Assembly (NCBI GenBank): GCA_017437745.1 | Contig: JAFRYI010000017.1 | Coordinates: 1-38,426, forward strand | DNA: 38,426 nt | Reading direction: 5' to 3' | Origin: Bacillota bacterium | GTDB lineage: Bacteria > Bacillota > Clostridia > Peptostreptococcales > Anaerovoracaceae | Shown: positions 1-9,770 of the stretch, one piece after another | Position numbering within the stretch: the stretch's first letter is position 1 | Layout of the letters: each line of letters starts with the position of its first letter | Program-made: the position numbers and the translations under genes | Notes under the pieces: model-generated | What the model was told of the DNA's origin: nothing | What the model saw: only the letters and a program-made list of their open reading frames with translations | The model's database searches: none

Positions 1-171
1 AAGGTCGCCCTTCTTCGCAATGGTGATCATCTTCTCGGCTTCTCTTCTGGCTTCCTTGGCCCTGCAGTCAGTTGTCTGAATGCGGCCGTAGCGGAAGAGA
101 TCCGTTACGAGATTTCTAAGCATGGACTGTCTGTGAGCACTCTTTACGCCCAGCTTTCTGTATCCATTCAT
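1..171 (-). CDS. rplQ: 50S ribosomal protein L17, N-terminal part (cut by window edge)
   Basis: Structural protein of the large subunit. The 57 visible codons begin [18 protein letters not shown], followed by an RNLVTDLF-type stretch, which is the typical L17 N-terminus. The ATG at 171 is preceded by GGAGGATTTGAGAA, a good ribosome-binding site. It is the last gene of the alpha operon and follows rpoA after 23 bases, as in most bacteria. The C-terminal half lies outside the window, so integrity cannot be judged. Confidence 0.95.
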   Translation of the reverse strand, partial: MNGYRKLGVKSAHRQSMLRNLVTDLFRYGRIQTTDCRAKEARREAEKMITIAKKGDL

Positions 172-194
172 TTCTCAAATCCTCCTTGGTGGAT

Positions 195-1142
195 CTATTC
201 TTCGCTCGGCGCAAAGCCGAGACCCATCTCTGCTAACTTGTTCTTTACTTCGTCCAGGGACTTTCTTCCGAGGTTGCGGATCTTGATCATCTCGTCCTCG
301 GTCTTAAGGGTGAGCTCCTGAACTGTGTTTATTCCGGCCCTCTTGAGGCAGTTGAAGGAACGAACGGAAAGCTCCAGTTCCTCTATGCTCATCTCCAGGA
401 CCTTCTCCTTGGTGTCCTCTTCCTTGTCGGCCATGATCTCTATGCCTTCAGTGCTGTCGATCAGTCCGATAAAGAGCTTGAGGTGCTCCTCAAGGATCTT
501 GGCGCCGATAGATACGCCCTCGTCCGGTCCGATGCTTCCGTCGGTCCAGATCTCGAGTATAAGGCGCTCATAGTCCGTTACCTGCCCTACACGGGTGTTC
601 TCAACTGTGTAGTTGACCTTTCTTACAGGCGTGTAGATGCTGTCTACGGGTATCACTGCTATAGGAGTGTTCTCGTCCTTGTTCTGCTCTGCGGGAACAT
701 ATCCGCGGCCCTTGGCGATGTTTATCTCCATTACTAGGCTCGCGTTCTCCTCCAGAGTGGCAATGTGGAGATCCGGGTTCACTATCTCAAGATCCTGGTC
801 CGCTATGATGTCCGCGCCGGTGACCTCGCAGGGTCCGGTGACGTTTATCAGAGCGCGCTTCTTATCGTCTCCGTGAAGAGAGATCGCCAGCTTCTTGAGG
901 TTGAGTATGATCTCGGTAACGTCTTCCTTTACTCCCGGGATGGTGGAGAACTCATGGAGCACTCCGTCTATCCTTACGGAAGTAACAGCGGCGCCGGGAA
1001 GGCTGCTGAGGAGTATCCTCCTCAGGCTGTTTCCCAGGGTATTTCCATAGCCCCTCTCAAGAGGCTCGACTACGAACTTGCCATAGCAGGGGTCTTCATC
1101 GGAAAGGAATTTCTCGATTACAGGCCTTTCAATTTCAATCAC
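195..1142 (-). CDS. rpoA: DNA-directed RNA polymerase subunit alpha
   Basis: Alpha subunit of RNA polymerase: its N-terminal domain dimerises and nucleates assembly, and its C-terminal domain contacts UP-element DNA and activators. The 315-residue product has the expected parts: [18 protein letters not shown] near residue 35, and the helix-hairpin-helix C-terminal domain with [10 protein letters not shown] and [13 protein letters not shown] place the start at a GTG (1142), because GGGAGG lies 8 bases upstream and the protein then begins with the family-typical VIEIERP. An upstream TTG at 1163 lies before this ribosome-binding site and is unlikely. It sits between rpsD and rplQ. Confidence 0.97.
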   Translation of the reverse strand: MIEIERPVIEKFLSDEDPCYGKFVVEPLERGYGNTLGNSLRRILLSSLPGAAVTSVRIDGVLHEFSTIPGVKEDVTEIILNLKKLAISLHGDDKKRALINVTGPCEVTGADIIADQDLEIVNPDLHIATLEENASLVMEINIAKGRGYVPAEQNKDENTPIAVIPVDSIYTPVRKVNYTVENTRVGQVTDYERLILEIWTDGSIGPDEGVSIGAKILEEHLKLFIGLIDSTEGIEIMADKEEDTKEKVLEMSIEELELSVRSFNCLKRAGINTVQELTLKTEDEMIKIRNLGRKSLDEVKNKLAEMGLGFAPSEE

Positions 1143-1191
1143 TCTGTTTACCTCCCAAATCAAATGCTGACTTTAACGGTTAGGGGGTCGA

Positions 1192-1779
1192 TTACTTAGA
1201 GTAGAGCTCGACTATGAGGTGTTCTTCGATCGGGGTGTCTATCTGATCTCTGGTGGGATCCGCAAGGACCTTGCCCTCGAGCTTCTCTCTGTCAACGGAG
1301 AGCCATCCGGGGATACCTACGGACATCTCCTTGATCTCCTTGAACTTCGGGGAGCTCTGGCTCTTTTCCTTTACCTTGATGACGTCGCCCGGCTTTACCT
1401 GATAGGAAGGAATGTCGACCTTCTTGCCGTTAACGGTGAAATGACCGTGGGTAACGAGCTGTCTGGCTTCTCTTCTGGTGGTGGAAAGACCCATCCTGTA
1501 TACTACGTTGTCAAGTCTCTCTTCAAGCATCACGAGGAGGTTCTCACCTGTCTGGCCCTTCTTCTTGGAGGCCTTTTCAAAGGTGTTCCTGAACTGCTTC
1601 TCGAGCACGCCGTAGATGAACTTGGCTCTCTGCTTCTCGCGGAGCTGAATGCCGTAGTCGCTGGTCTTCCTGTGGCTCTGTGTCTTCTTTCTTCTTGATT
1701 CCTTATAGATACCAAGGTGGCTCGGATCTATCTGGAGCGATCTGCATCTCTTGAGAATGGGATCTTTGTTTACAGCCAT
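1192..1779 (-). CDS. rpsD: 30S ribosomal protein S4
   Basis: Primary 16S rRNA-binding protein that nucleates small-subunit assembly. The product has 195 residues, close to the usual 200. It has the S4 RNA-binding fold in its second half ([20 protein letters not shown], then [13 protein letters not shown]). The N-terminus carries only one cysteine, so it is the zinc-free form. It is read between rpsK and rpoA with gaps of 21 and 49 bases, the latter being the longest gap in this part of the operon. The Shine-Dalgarno (AGGAT) is weaker than those of its neighbours. Confidence 0.97.
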   Translation of the reverse strand: MAVNKDPILKRCRSLQIDPSHLGIYKESRRKKTQSHRKTSDYGIQLREKQRAKFIYGVLEKQFRNTFEKASKKKGQTGENLLVMLEERLDNVVYRMGLSTTRREARQLVTHGHFTVNGKKVDIPSYQVKPGDVIKVKEKSQSSPKFKEIKEMSVGIPGWLSVDREKLEGKVLADPTRDQIDTPIEEHLIVELYSK

Positions 1780-1800
1780 TTTTCTATGATCCTACCTTTC

Positions 1801-2199
1801 TTACACTCTTCTTCTCTTCGGCGGACGGCATCCATTGTGCGGAATGGGTGTAACGTCCTTGATCATGGTGATATCCAGACCTGCAGTCTGAAGCGCTCTG
1901 ATAGCGGATTCTCTTCCGGAACCGGGGCCCTTTACGAACACCTCGACCTTCTTGAGGCCTGCGGCAACTGCCGGCTTTGCAGCCTCGTCTGCTACCATCT
2001 GGGCGGCAAACGGAGTGGACTTCCTGGAGCCCTTAAAGCCAAGGGATCCGGAGCTGCACCAGGATATGGCGTTTCCGTTCTGGTCTGTAATGGTCACTAT
2101 GGTGTTGTTAAAGGAAGCCTGGATGTGAGCCTGACCGCTTTCAACATTCAGACGTTCTCTCTTCTTCTTACGAACGGTGTTCTTCTTCTGCTGTGCCAT
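1801..2199 (-). CDS. rpsK: 30S ribosomal protein S11
   Basis: Platform protein of the small subunit, near the mRNA exit path. The 132-residue product shows the diagnostic S11 core: [20 protein letters not shown], then [14 protein letters not shown], and the C-terminal [15 protein letters not shown]. Length is typical. It follows rpsM by 16 bases and precedes rpsD by 21, the canonical alpha-operon order. The ATG at 2199 follows a clear GGAGGA site. Confidence 0.98.
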   Translation of the reverse strand: MAQQKKNTVRKKKRERLNVESGQAHIQASFNNTIVTITDQNGNAISWCSSGSLGFKGSRKSTPFAAQMVADEAAKPAVAAGLKKVEVFVKGPGSGRESAIRALQTAGLDITMIKDVTPIPHNGCRPPKRRRV

Positions 2200-2215
2200 G
2201 AGTCACTCCTCCTTC

Positions 2216-2584
2216 CTACTTCTTCTTCCTGCCGACGGTCTTCTTCGGACCCTTGCGTGTCCTGCTGTTGTTCTTGGTGTTCTGTCCGCGGACCGGAAGA
2301 CCTCTTCTGTGACGGATGCCGCGGTAGCAGCCGATCTCCATGAGGCGCTTGATGTTGAGGGAAACTTCTCTTCTGAGATCGCCCTCTACCACATATTCGG
2401 AATCGATGATCTTTCTGATCGCACCGACTTCCTCCTCAGAAAGATCCTTGACTCTGGTATCAGGGTTAACTCCCGCCTTCTCCAGGATGGCCCTGGAAGT
2501 GGGGAGGCCTATACCGTAGATGTATGTAAGACCTATCTCTACTCTTTTTTCTCTGGGTAGGTCGACACCGGCTATACGAGCCAT
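2216..2584 (-). CDS. rpsM: 30S ribosomal protein S13
   Basis: Head protein of the small subunit that contacts the large subunit and the P-site tRNA. The 122-residue product starts [20 protein letters not shown] and has the GIG turn (YIYGIG), the [14 protein letters not shown] segment and a basic tail ([15 protein letters not shown]), all typical of S13. It lies between rpmJ and rpsK, with an AGGAGG-type site in front of the ATG. Confidence 0.98.
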   Translation of the reverse strand: MARIAGVDLPREKRVEIGLTYIYGIGLPTSRAILEKAGVNPDTRVKDLSEEEVGAIRKIIDSEYVVEGDLRREVSLNIKRLMEIGCYRGIRHRRGLPVRGQNTKNNSRTRKGPKKTVGRKKK

Positions 2585-2601
2585 ATTTTTACCTCCTGTA
2601 T

Positions 2602-2724
2602 TTACTTAGTTGATCCCTGAACCTGCTTATGCTTCGGATTTTCACAGATGACCATGACTTTTCCGTTTCTCTTGATCACCTTGCATTTTTCGCAGATGGG
2701 CTTTACTGAGCTTCTGACTTTCAT
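2602..2724 (-). CDS. rpmJ: 50S ribosomal protein L36
   Basis: Small zinc-binding protein of the large subunit. The 40-codon reading frame gives [19 protein letters not shown], then a further Cys and a His in [10 protein letters not shown]11, C14, C27 and the following His form the zinc-ribbon (C+ form). It ends QVQGSTK, a short tail after the usual KQ(R/K)QG. A strong AGGAGG lies in front of the ATG. It stands between infA and rpsM, where L36 is expected. Confidence 0.96.
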   Translation of the reverse strand: MKVRSSVKPICEKCKVIKRNGKVMVICENPKHKQVQGSTK

Positions 2725-2743
2725 TTGATCTCCTCCTGATAGA

Positions 2744-2962
2744 CTATTTGTCTCTCCAAGTTATTCTGCCTCGGGTCAGATCGTACGGCGAGAGCTCAAG
2801 TCTCACCTTATCACCGGGCAGAATGCGGATAAAGTTCATTCGCATCTTGCCGGAGATATGCGCAAGCACCTCGTAATTGTTCTCGAGCTTTACCTTGAAC
2901 ATCGCGTTGGGCAGCGCCTCCAGCACTGTACCGGTCACTTCAATACTGTCCAGCTTTGACAT
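2744..2962 (-). CDS. infA: Translation initiation factor IF-1
   Basis: Binds the ribosomal A site during initiation together with IF-2 and IF-3. The 72-residue product has an S1/OB fold: [20 protein letters not shown], then [19 protein letters not shown] and [12 protein letters not shown] chose the ATG at 2962, because GGAGGG precedes it at proper spacing and the product then starts MSKLDSIEV. An in-frame upstream codon at 2995 would overlap the end of map and has no support. It lies 16 bases after map. Confidence 0.97.
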   Translation of the reverse strand: MSKLDSIEVTGTVLEALPNAMFKVKLENNYEVLAHISGKMRMNFIRILPGDKVRLELSPYDLTRGRITWRDK

Positions 2963-2978
2963 TAACTGCATCCCTCCT

Positions 2979-3755
2979 TCATGCGTTCTGAGCAACGATA
3001 TCTCTGTCGAAACAGGTAAGTATACGCGGCTCGCCGTCTGTTATGACGACTGTGTTTTCGTAATGAGCGGTATTTGATCCGTCTGTCGTTACGACAGTCC
3101 ACTCGTTGTCTAAAACCTTTACCTGATACTTCCCCGCCGCTATCATGGGCTCTATGGCCAGGCACATGCCCGGCACCAGCTTGGGTCCATGACCCGGCTT
3201 ACCGTAGTTCGGCACCGGAGGATCTTCATGCATGTCGCTCCCGATGCCATGGCCTACATAATCTCTGATGACAGAGAAGCCAGCCGCTTCTACATAGGAT
3301 TGGATGGCATGTCCGATGTCTCCTATCCTGTTGCCTTTTCTTGCGAACTTAAGTCCTTCGAAAAAGCTCTCCTCCGCCACCTTCATAAGCCGCGCGTTTT
3401 CTTCAGTTACTTTGCCCACAGGGTAGGTCCTGGCACAATCGGAATAGTATCCTTTGTATATCGATCCGAGGTCTACCTTTACGAGATCCCCTTCCCTGAG
3501 CTTTTTCTTCGGGGAAGGGATCCCGTGGATTATCTCTTCGTTTACCGATACACAGGCCGAGCCGGGAAACCCGCCATAGCCTTTGAACGCAGGTATCTGA
3601 TCGTGTTTTCTGATGTATTCCTCGACCTTGTGGTCTATGTCCTTCGTCGTAAGTCCCGGTCTTATGAAGGAACGGAGCTCCTTTAGAAGGTTTCCGGCCA
3701 CCTCGCAGGCTACTGCCATGCGAGCGATCTGGTCCTCATTCTTTATTACGATCAT
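2979..3755 (-). CDS. map: Methionine aminopeptidase, type I
   Basis: Removes the initiator methionine from nascent proteins in the cytoplasm. The 258-residue product has the pita-bread fold and all five metal ligands of the family: the two Asp in [21 protein letters not shown], the His in [19 protein letters not shown], the Glu in LAIEPMI and the last Glu in ENTVVITDG. It has no N-terminal SH3-binding extension, so it is the short bacterial type Ia. It follows adk by 3 bases and precedes infA, the standard Firmicutes order. Confidence 0.97.
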   Translation of the reverse strand: MIVIKNEDQIARMAVACEVAGNLLKELRSFIRPGLTTKDIDHKVEEYIRKHDQIPAFKGYGGFPGSACVSVNEEIIHGIPSPKKKLREGDLVKVDLGSIYKGYYSDCARTYPVGKVTEENARLMKVAEESFFEGLKFARKGNRIGDIGHAIQSYVEAAGFSVIRDYVGHGIGSDMHEDPPVPNYGKPGHGPKLVPGMCLAIEPMIAAGKYQVKVLDNEWTVVTTDGSNTAHYENTVVITDGEPRILTCFDRDIVAQNA

Positions 3756-3758
3756 GTC

Positions 3759-4406
3759 CTACTCCCCCAGAAGGGCGCATATCTGCTCGAACACTTCCAT
3801 AAGCCCCGGAGCGCCGTCTACTTCGGCTATCTTTCCGGTACCTGTATAGTATTCGATAAGAGGACTGGTCTGGTCCTGGTATACCTTCAGGCGCTTCTTT
3901 ACGGTCTCTTCGGCATCGTCGGCTCTTTGTATGAGCGCGGTGCCGCAGTTGTCGCAGATGCCTTCGGTCTTGGGCGGATTGGACACTATGTGATAGGTCT
4001 TTCCGCACGCCGGGCAGACTCTCCTGCCCGTGGCCCTGCCGATCAAAAGCTCGTCAGAGGCCTGTATGTCCAGGACCACGCTGAGGTCTTCGCCGCGGCT
4101 CTTAAGCCACGAATCGAAGCGCTCAGCCTGATAAACTGTTCTCGGGAAACCGTCCAGGAGATAACCGTCCTTGCAGTCGTCCCATGTAAGGCGGTCTTCC
4201 ACGAGATCGCACACCAGCTCATCCGGAACGAGAAGTCCCTTCTCCATGTATTCCTTCGCGGTCTTTCCGAGGGGAGTGCCCTCCTTGATGTTCGCGCGGA
4301 ATATGTCTCCGGTGGAGATGTGCAGCATATTATACTTTTCAGAAATAAGTTCTGCCTGAGTGCCTTTCCCTACTCCGGGAGGCCCTAAAAGTACTACACG
4401 CTTCAT
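3759..4406 (-). CDS. adk: Adenylate kinase (zinc-lid form)
   Basis: Catalyses ATP + AMP to 2 ADP. The 215-residue product has the P-loop GPPGVGKGTQ at residues 7-16, the AMP-binding region (STGDIFRANI, GFPRTV) and a LID domain whose four cysteines (CPACG and CDNCG, about 20 residues apart) form the zinc site of Gram-positive adenylate kinases. Length is typical. It sits between secY (16-base gap) and map (3-base gap), and is probably translated from the same message. Confidence 0.97.
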   Translation of the reverse strand: MKRVVLLGPPGVGKGTQAELISEKYNMLHISTGDIFRANIKEGTPLGKTAKEYMEKGLLVPDELVCDLVEDRLTWDDCKDGYLLDGFPRTVYQAERFDSWLKSRGEDLSVVLDIQASDELLIGRATGRRVCPACGKTYHIVSNPPKTEGICDNCGTALIQRADDAEETVKKRLKVYQDQTSPLIEYYTGTGKIAEVDGAPGLMEVFEQICALLGE

Positions 4407-4422
4407 TGTTTTGCACCTTATT

Positions 4423-5781
4423 TTACTTAAGGAACCCGCTGTAGTTGCGCATCACGAGCTGAGTCTCGATGGCTCTCTGAGTATCCAGAGCAACGCCTAT
4501 GGCGATTATCAGCGAGGTGCCGCCGAAGCCGGTGGACACTCCCGTGAGCGAGCTGATGAGCGTCGGGATGGACGCTACGATCGCAAGGAATATGGCGCTG
4601 ACTATGGTCAGTCTGCTGGCGATCTTAGCGATGAATTCCACTGTCGGCTTGCCCGGACGGATGCCGGGGATGAAGCCGCCGTTGTTCTTCAGGTTGTCAG
4701 CTATCTCCAGAGGATTGAAGCTGATCTGACCGTAGAAATACGTAAACGCTATTATCAGCAGGATGTTGAAAATAAAGTAGATGTAGGTTCCCGGGTTTCC
4801 GTTCGCAGACAGGTACTTATACACAAAGTTGTAGAAGCCTGAATTCGGCCAGAAATACGCTACTGTCATCGGGATCTGCAGCAGGGATACCGCGAAGATG
4901 ACCGGAATGACGCCGGCCTGATTGACCTTCATCGGTATGTGGCTGCTCTGTCCGCCGTACATCTTGCGGCCGACGACTCTCTTTGCGTACTGTACGGGCA
5001 CCTTTCTTGTGCCTTCGGTGATGAGGATTATTCCTACTACCACCGCGAGGGCGAAGATCACTACCGCAAGGCCGATGAGGAGTCTCACCGGAAGCGACGG
5101 ACCGCCGTAGACTGTCACGGGAACAAGGTTTCCGTTAGCGTCTATGGTGTTCATGGTGGTCGCTATGCCCTTGAACAGGTAAGTGAAGGCATTGCTGATC
5201 ATGGTAGGTATCCTGGATACTATACCCGCAAAGATGAGCAGGGATATTCCGTTTCCGACACCTTTCTGGTCTATTTGCTCACCAAGCCACATCAGGAACG
5301 CGGTGCCTGCTACGAGTACCAGCGTGATGACGATCTTGGCTAATATACTGCTGTCGGTCAGTACATTGCGGAAAAGTCCGAAGGTGTAGCCTATGCCCTG
5401 GATAAGAGCCAGTCCTATGGCAACATATCTGGTGATCTGGTTGATCTTCTTCCTTCCTTCCTCGCCCTGCTTGGCCAGCTCTTCCAGAGCCGGGATGGCT
5501 ACTGTGAGCAGCTGGATGACGATGGAAGCCGTAATGTAAGGTCCGATACCCAGAGCAAAGATCGTAAACTGTGAAAACGATCCGCCCGTGAACATGTCGA
5601 AGAGTCCGAACAGTCCTGCGTTGTTAGCGTCAAACATGCTCTTAAGGAGCGTCTTGTTGACTCCGGGGACCGGGATATTCGACCCAAACCTGAAGACTAT
5701 CAGCATGATAAGCGTAAAGATGAGCTTCTTCCTCATCTCGGGGATCTTCCAGGCCTGTTTGAATGTCTGGATCATGCCCAT
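4423..5781 (-). CDS. secY: Protein translocase subunit SecY
   Basis: Channel subunit of the SecYEG translocon in the cytoplasmic membrane. The 452-residue product starts with a short cytosolic segment (QTFKQAWKIPEMRKKLIFT) and shows the expected hydrophobic helices, the GSNIPVPGV plug-proximal motif, GIGPYITASIVIQLL, the TEGTRKVPVQYAKRVVGRKM cytosolic loop and GGTSLIIAIGVALDT near the end. The ATG at 5781 overlaps the rplO stop (TAATG). A second ATG two codons downstream is possible. It ends the spc ribosomal block. Confidence 0.97.
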   Translation of the reverse strand: MGMIQTFKQAWKIPEMRKKLIFTLIMLIVFRFGSNIPVPGVNKTLLKSMFDANNAGLFGLFDMFTGGSFSQFTIFALGIGPYITASIVIQLLTVAIPALEELAKQGEEGRKKINQITRYVAIGLALIQGIGYTFGLFRNVLTDSSILAKIVITLVLVAGTAFLMWLGEQIDQKGVGNGISLLIFAGIVSRIPTMISNAFTYLFKGIATTMNTIDANGNLVPVTVYGGPSLPVRLLIGLAVVIFALAVVVGIILITEGTRKVPVQYAKRVVGRKMYGGQSSHIPMKVNQAGVIPVIFAVSLLQIPMTVAYFWPNSGFYNFVYKYLSANGNPGTYIYFIFNILLIIAFTYFYGQISFNPLEIADNLKNNGGFIPGIRPGKPTVEFIAKIASRLTIVSAIFLAIVASIPTLISSLTGVSTGFGGTSLIIAIGVALDTQRAIETQLVMRNYSGFLK

Positions 5782-6221
5782 TAGATTACCTCTGCCTTTC
5801 CTCCGGCCTCAGCGATCTTATCGAGAGCGCTGTTTGTAAATTTGTTGGCCTGAACGGTGAGCTTCTTCTTGAGCTCTCCGCCGCCCAGGATCTTTATGCC
5901 GTAGCCGCTGCCCTTTGCAAGGCCTGCTTCTACGAGTGCTTCGGGGGTGACTGTGGTGCCGTCTTCGAACTTGTTGAGAGCCTCGACGTTAACGCCTACG
6001 TAGTCCTTCCTCCAGTGATTGGTGAAGCCCCTCTTAGGAGTTCTTCTGTAAAGAGGCATCTGGCCGCCCTCGAAGCCGAGGCGTGTGCCGCCGCCGCTTC
6101 TGGAGTTCTGGCCGTTCATGCCGCGGCCGGAGGTGGTGCCGAGACCGGAACCGCTTCCTCTGCCTACTCTCTTATCGTGATGTGTGGAGCCTTCCGGCTT
6201 TTTGAGTTCATGAAGTTTCAT
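5781..6221 (-). CDS. rplO: 50S ribosomal protein L15
   Basis: Late-assembly protein of the large subunit. The 146-residue product has the Gly/Arg-rich N-terminus ([20 protein letters not shown]) and the [18 protein letters not shown] motif that identify L15. Length is typical. The stop codon overlaps the secY start, so translation is probably coupled. It follows rpmD by 12 bases. Confidence 0.97.
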   Translation of the reverse strand: MKLHELKKPEGSTHHDKRVGRGSGSGLGTTSGRGMNGQNSRSGGGTRLGFEGGQMPLYRRTPKRGFTNHWRKDYVGVNVEALNKFEDGTTVTPEALVEAGLAKGSGYGIKILGGGELKKKLTVQANKFTNSALDKIAEAGGKAEVI

Positions 6222-6233
6222 CCGGTTACCTCC

Positions 6234-6419
6234 TTACAGTTCTTCTACCTTCAGAAGGTGGGAGACCTTGAAGATCGCTCCGCGTGTTGCCGGAGTGTCA
6301 TCGAGCTCTACGCTCTGACGGATCTTTCTGAGTCCGAGAGCCTCTACTACCTTCTTCTGATGAGGCTGGCTTCCGATGGTGCTCTTTACAAGCGTTATTC
6401 TAAGCTTCTTTGCTGCCAT
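6234..6419 (-). CDS. rpmD: 50S ribosomal protein L30
   Basis: Small protein of the large subunit. The 61-residue product contains KLRITLVKSTIGSQPHQKKV and LGLRKIRQSVELDDTPATRG, the compact alpha-beta L30 signature. It lies between rpsE (13-base gap) and rplO (12-base gap), as in most bacteria, and is read from an ATG behind a GGAGG-type site. Confidence 0.96.
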   Translation of the reverse strand: MAAKKLRITLVKSTIGSQPHQKKVVEALGLRKIRQSVELDDTPATRGAIFKVSHLLKVEEL

Positions 6420-6432
6420 GTCGCACTACCTC

Positions 6433-6936
6433 CTATCCTAAGATCTCTTCCTTGGAGAGTCCTCTGAGCTTGGAGACCTCTTCGATGGTCTTGAGGCCCT
6501 TGAGTCCTTCAAGTGTTGCGTTAGCTACGTTTCCTGCGTTGCTGGAGCCGAGGGACTTGGCTCTGATGTCCTTGATCCCTGCGTACTCGAGAACTGTTCT
6601 TGCTGCGCCGCCGGCGATAACACCGGTACCTGCGGCAGCAGGCATCAGGAGCACCTTGCCGGCGCCTGCCACACCAAGGCTCCTGTGCGGGATGGTGGTC
6701 CCGACCATGGGAACGGTGATGAGGGACTTCTTGGCGTCCTCGGTGGCCTTCCTGACTGCTTCGGGGATCTCAACAGACTTGCCCAGGCCCAGACCTACGT
6801 GACCGTCTCTGTCGCCTACGACTACGGTAACGCTGAATCTGGAATTCTTACCTCCCTTAACGACCTTGGTGACCCTTCTGATGTTAACGATGGATTCGCT
6901 GAGGTCGAGCTTGGAGACATCTATGTTCTTTGTCAT
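6433..6936 (-). CDS. rpsE: 30S ribosomal protein S5
   Basis: Small-subunit protein involved in decoding fidelity and mRNA unwinding at the entry pore. The 167-residue product has the double-stranded RNA-binding N-domain ([28 protein letters not shown]) and the C-domain with [19 protein letters not shown] and [18 protein letters not shown]. Length is normal. Located between rplR and rpmD with short gaps. Confidence 0.98.
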   Translation of the reverse strand: MTKNIDVSKLDLSESIVNIRRVTKVVKGGKNSRFSVTVVVGDRDGHVGLGLGKSVEIPEAVRKATEDAKKSLITVPMVGTTIPHRSLGVAGAGKVLLMPAAAGTGVIAGGAARTVLEYAGIKDIRAKSLGSSNAGNVANATLEGLKGLKTIEEVSKLRGLSKEEILG

Positions 6937-6951
6937 GTCTTCTCCCTCCTG

Positions 6952-7317
6952 TTAGAACTGCAGACCGGCTTCTCTTGCGCCTTCAGCCAGTTCCTTTACT
7001 CTTCCGTGATAGAGGTATCCGCCTCTGTCGAAAGCTACCACTTCGTGGCCTGCTTCCTTTGCGATCTTACCGATCTTCTCGCCTACGAGCTTGGCAGCCT
7101 CTTTGTTTCCGCCGTACGCTGCCTTCTCCTTGATGTCCTTGTCGAGAGTGGACGCAGCAGCAAGAGTCTTGCCGTTGACGTCGTCGATAAGCTGAGCGTA
7201 GATGTTCTTAGAGCTTCTGTAGACGCAGAGCCTGGGTACTTCAGGAGTTCCGGATACGTTCTTTCTGACTCTCTCGTGCCTTGCGACACGGTTGTCATTT
7301 CTGCTTCTGTTAGCCAT
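6952..7317 (-). CDS. rplR: 50S ribosomal protein L18
   Basis: Binds 5S rRNA with L5 in the central protuberance. The 121-residue product has the basic N-terminus ([20 protein letters not shown]), [19 protein letters not shown], and the closing [24 protein letters not shown], all characteristic of bacterial L18. Read between rplF and rpsE with 15-base gaps on each side. Confidence 0.97.
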   Translation of the reverse strand: MANRSRNDNRVARHERVRKNVSGTPEVPRLCVYRSSKNIYAQLIDDVNGKTLAAASTLDKDIKEKAAYGGNKEAAKLVGEKIGKIAKEAGHEVVAFDRGGYLYHGRVKELAEGAREAGLQF

Positions 7318-7332
7318 TTTCCTTCTCCCTCC

Positions 7333-7872
7333 TTACTTACCGGTCTTGCCTTCTTTGCGGCGTACGTGCTCGCCGGAGTAACGGATGCCCTTGCCCTTAT
7401 AGGGTTCCGGCGGTCTCCAGTCGCGGATCACGGCCGCATAGTTGCCGACCAGCGCCTTGTCAGCGCCCTTTACCACGATCTCTGTCTGGCTGGGGACCTC
7501 GGTGGTGATACCTTCCGGATCCGGCATCTCGACAGGGTGGGAATAACCGAGCTGCATTACGAGGGTGTTGCCCTTCTTTTCGGCCCTGTAGCCTACGCCC
7601 TGGATCTCAAGCTTCTTGGAGAAGCCCTCGGATACGCCTACCACCATGTTGTGGACCAGCGCCCTTGCAAGACCGGACTGAGCGTTTGCTTCTCTGGTCT
7701 CGTTTACAGGAGCGAACTTGATAACGCCGTCCTTGTTTTCTATTTTGATGAGTGAGCTGATCTGCTGGCTGAGAGCTCCCTTGGGGCCCTTAACGGTAAC
7801 GAGGTTAGAGGGATCAACGCTTACCTCTACTCCGGCAGGAACAGTCACAGGCAGTTTTCCTATTCTGGACAT
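7333..7872 (-). CDS. rplF: 50S ribosomal protein L6
   Basis: Large-subunit protein near the factor-binding site. The 179-residue product begins MSRIGKLPVTVPAGVEV, carries two L6 repeats (first with VKGPKGALSQ, second with GVGYRAEKKGNTLVMQLGYS), and ends with PEPYKGKGIRYSGEHVRRKE, the family's most conserved segment. Placed between rpsH and rplR, the usual order. A GGGAGG-type site precedes the ATG. Confidence 0.98.
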   Translation of the reverse strand: MSRIGKLPVTVPAGVEVSVDPSNLVTVKGPKGALSQQISSLIKIENKDGVIKFAPVNETREANAQSGLARALVHNMVVGVSEGFSKKLEIQGVGYRAEKKGNTLVMQLGYSHPVEMPDPEGITTEVPSQTEIVVKGADKALVGNYAAVIRDWRPPEPYKGKGIRYSGEHVRRKEGKTGK

Positions 7873-7890
7873 TTGTTTCTTACCTCCCTG

Positions 7891-8289
7891 TTACCAAACG
7901 TAGCAGATCACTTCGCCGCCTACTCCGAGCTCTCTTGCCTGCTTATCGGTGAGGAGCCCGTTGGAGGTGGATATGATAGCTATTCCGAGTCCGCCGAGGA
8001 CCTTGGGAACGTCATCCTTCTTAGCGTAGACCTTAAGGCCCGGCTTGGAGATCCTCTTGATGCCGGTGATGACTCTCTGCTTGTCATATCCGTACTTCAT
8101 CTGGATCCTGATGATGTTCTGGGGCGGGTTCTCGACTACCTCGTATCCCTTGATATAACCTTCCTTAAGAAGGATCTCGGCTATATTCTTTTTAATCTTG
8201 GATGCCGGAACGTCAACCTCTGCATGTCCTGCAGTATTGGCATTCCTGATTCTTGTAAGCATATCTGCTACAGGATCTGTCATTGCCAT
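7891..8289 (-). CDS. rpsH: 30S ribosomal protein S8
   Basis: Binds the central domain of 16S rRNA; in enterobacteria it also represses the spc operon, which has not been shown for this organism. The 132-residue product has [19 protein letters not shown] at the start, and the C-terminal [20 protein letters not shown] and GEVICYVW, which are diagnostic. Located between rpsN and rplF, with AGGAGG-like sequence in front. Confidence 0.98.
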   Translation of the reverse strand: MAMTDPVADMLTRIRNANTAGHAEVDVPASKIKKNIAEILLKEGYIKGYEVVENPPQNIIRIQMKYGYDKQRVITGIKRISKPGLKVYAKKDDVPKVLGGLGIAIISTSNGLLTDKQARELGVGGEVICYVW

Positions 8290-8313
8290 GATTATTTCCT
8301 CCTTCCTTCCTAA

Positions 8314-8499
8314 TTACCAGCTGGACTTCTTGACGCCGGGGATCTCACCCTTGTAAGCCAGCTCTCTGAAGCAAATACGGCAGATACCGTATTTTCTTAA
8401 ATACGCGTGCGGTCTCCCGCAGATCTTGCAGCGGCTGTAAGCCTGAGTGGAGTACTTGGGCTTCCTGGCCTGCTTTACTTTTAAAGATGTCTTTGCCAT
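8314..8499 (-). CDS. rpsN: 30S ribosomal protein S14, zinc-binding type Z
   Basis: Head protein of the small subunit. I start it at the ATG at 8499 ([20 protein letters not shown]), because GGAGG lies just upstream and this gives the standard 61 residues. Longer in-frame starts would run into rplE. The four cysteines, in CKICGR and CRICFR, make the zinc-ribbon of the C+ type. It lies 10 bases after rplE and 24 before rpsH. Confidence 0.97.
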   Translation of the reverse strand: MAKTSLKVKQARKPKYSTQAYSRCKICGRPHAYLRKYGICRICFRELAYKGEIPGVKKSSW

Positions 8500-8509
8500 T
8501 GCAGCCTCC

Positions 8510-9052
8510 TTACTTCTCGAACGGCATTCCGAGGAGCTCCAGCAGAGCCTTTGCCTCCTCGTCAGTCTTTGCGGTGGTGGTGAACACGATGTCCATTCCC
8601 CTGATCTTCTCAACCTGATCGTATACGATCTCAGGGAAGATCAGCTGTTCTTTGACGCCCATGGAGTAGTTTCCGCGGCCGTCGAAGGAGTTTGCGCTCA
8701 CGCCCTTGAAGTCTCTTACTCTGGGGAGAGCGATGTTGAAGAACTTGTCGGCGAACTCGTACATCCTGTCTCCGCGAAGTGTTACCTTGCAGCCGACGGA
8801 CATGCCGGATCTTACCTTGAAGTTCGCTATGGATTTCCTGGACTTGGTGACTACGGGAGCCTGGCCTGCTATGATAGCCATTTCCTTTACAGCCATCTCC
8901 AGAAGCTTGGGATTGTCCTTGCAGTCTCCAAGGCCCATGTTCAGGGTTATCTTCTCGAGCTTCGGAACTTCCATAACATTGTTATAGTGGAACTTCTCCT
9001 GAAGTGCAGGAAAAATGTCCTTTTTGTAGCGTTCTTTTAATCTTGCTGCCAC
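8510..9052 (-). CDS. rplE: 50S ribosomal protein L5
   Basis: Binds 5S rRNA and forms bridge B1b with S13. The 180-residue product has [59 protein letters not shown] and the ending [20 protein letters not shown], all conserved L5 features. Length is typical. Between rplX (19-base gap) and rpsN (10-base gap). Confidence 0.98.
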   Translation of the reverse strand: MAARLKERYKKDIFPALQEKFHYNNVMEVPKLEKITLNMGLGDCKDNPKLLEMAVKEMAIIAGQAPVVTKSRKSIANFKVRSGMSVGCKVTLRGDRMYEFADKFFNIALPRVRDFKGVSANSFDGRGNYSMGVKEQLIFPEIVYDQVEKIRGMDIVFTTTAKTDEEAKALLELLGMPFEK

Positions 9053-9071
9053 TTTATGTTCCTCCCTGCTA

Positions 9072-9377
9072 TCAATCTATAACCTGACCGGTCTTCTTGG
9101 AGATCCTGACCTTGTGGCCGTTATCGAACTTGTATCCGATGCGGACTCCCTGCTTGGCCTTCGTGTCATAATACATTACGTTGGACGCATCGATGGGGCC
9201 CTCGGCCTTTACGATCTGAGCCGGCTGATCCTGCCTGGCCTTTTCGTGCCTGCTCTGGATGTTTACGCCCTCAACGATAATCCTGTTTTCCTTCGGGAAG
9301 GCCTTGAGGACCTTTCCGGTCTTGCCCTTGTCCTTGCCTGTAATGACGAGGACTGTGTCGTTCTTTCTGATCTTCAT
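9072..9377 (-). CDS. rplX: 50S ribosomal protein L24
   Basis: Assembly-initiator protein of the large subunit near the tunnel exit. The 101-residue product contains a KOW motif ([20 protein letters not shown]), followed by [20 protein letters not shown] and [20 protein letters not shown]. Length and order (rplN-rplX-rplE) are as expected. GGAGG precedes the ATG. Confidence 0.98.
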   Translation of the reverse strand: MKIRKNDTVLVITGKDKGKTGKVLKAFPKENRIIVEGVNIQSRHEKARQDQPAQIVKAEGPIDASNVMYYDTKAKQGVRIGYKFDNGHKVRISKKTGQVID

Positions 9378-9390
9378 TAACTTGTCCTCC

Positions 9391-9759
9391 TTACAGAACT
9401 TCGGGAGCCAGGGATACGATCTTCATGAATCCGCGGTCTCTGAGCTCTCTTGCCACCGGTCCGAAGATACGGGTCCCTACGGGGGTCTTGTCATCCTTTA
9501 CGATGACAGCCGCGTTCTGATCGAACTTCACGTAGCTTCCGTCTGCTCTTCTGGCGCCTGTAGCGGATCTAACGATAACTGCCTTTACGACGTCGCCCTT
9601 CTTGACGATACCGCCCGGCTGCGCGTCCTTGACTGCGCATACGATGACGTCGCCGATGTTGGCATACTTACGGCCCGTACCACCCAGGATACGGATGCAG
9701 AGCAATTCCTTAGCACCGGAATTGTCAGCCACCTTAAGTCTGGTTTCAGTCTGAATCAT
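9391..9759 (-). CDS. rplN: 50S ribosomal protein L14
   Basis: Large-subunit protein at the intersubunit face. The 122-residue product begins [19 protein letters not shown] and has [20 protein letters not shown] and [20 protein letters not shown], nearly invariant in the family, and the expected length. It is followed by rplX after 13 bases and preceded by rpsQ. Confidence 0.98.
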   Translation of the reverse strand: MIQTETRLKVADNSGAKELLCIRILGGTGRKYANIGDVIVCAVKDAQPGGIVKKGDVVKAVIVRSATGARRADGSYVKFDQNAAVIVKDDKTPVGTRIFGPVARELRDRGFMKIVSLAPEVL

Positions 9760-9770
9760 CTGGTGCCTCC

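Noticed and set aside
6685-7755. 356-codon plus-strand open frame across rpsE, rplR and rplF
   Set aside because: Antisense to three certain ribosomal genes, without its own ribosome-binding site or recognisable motifs.
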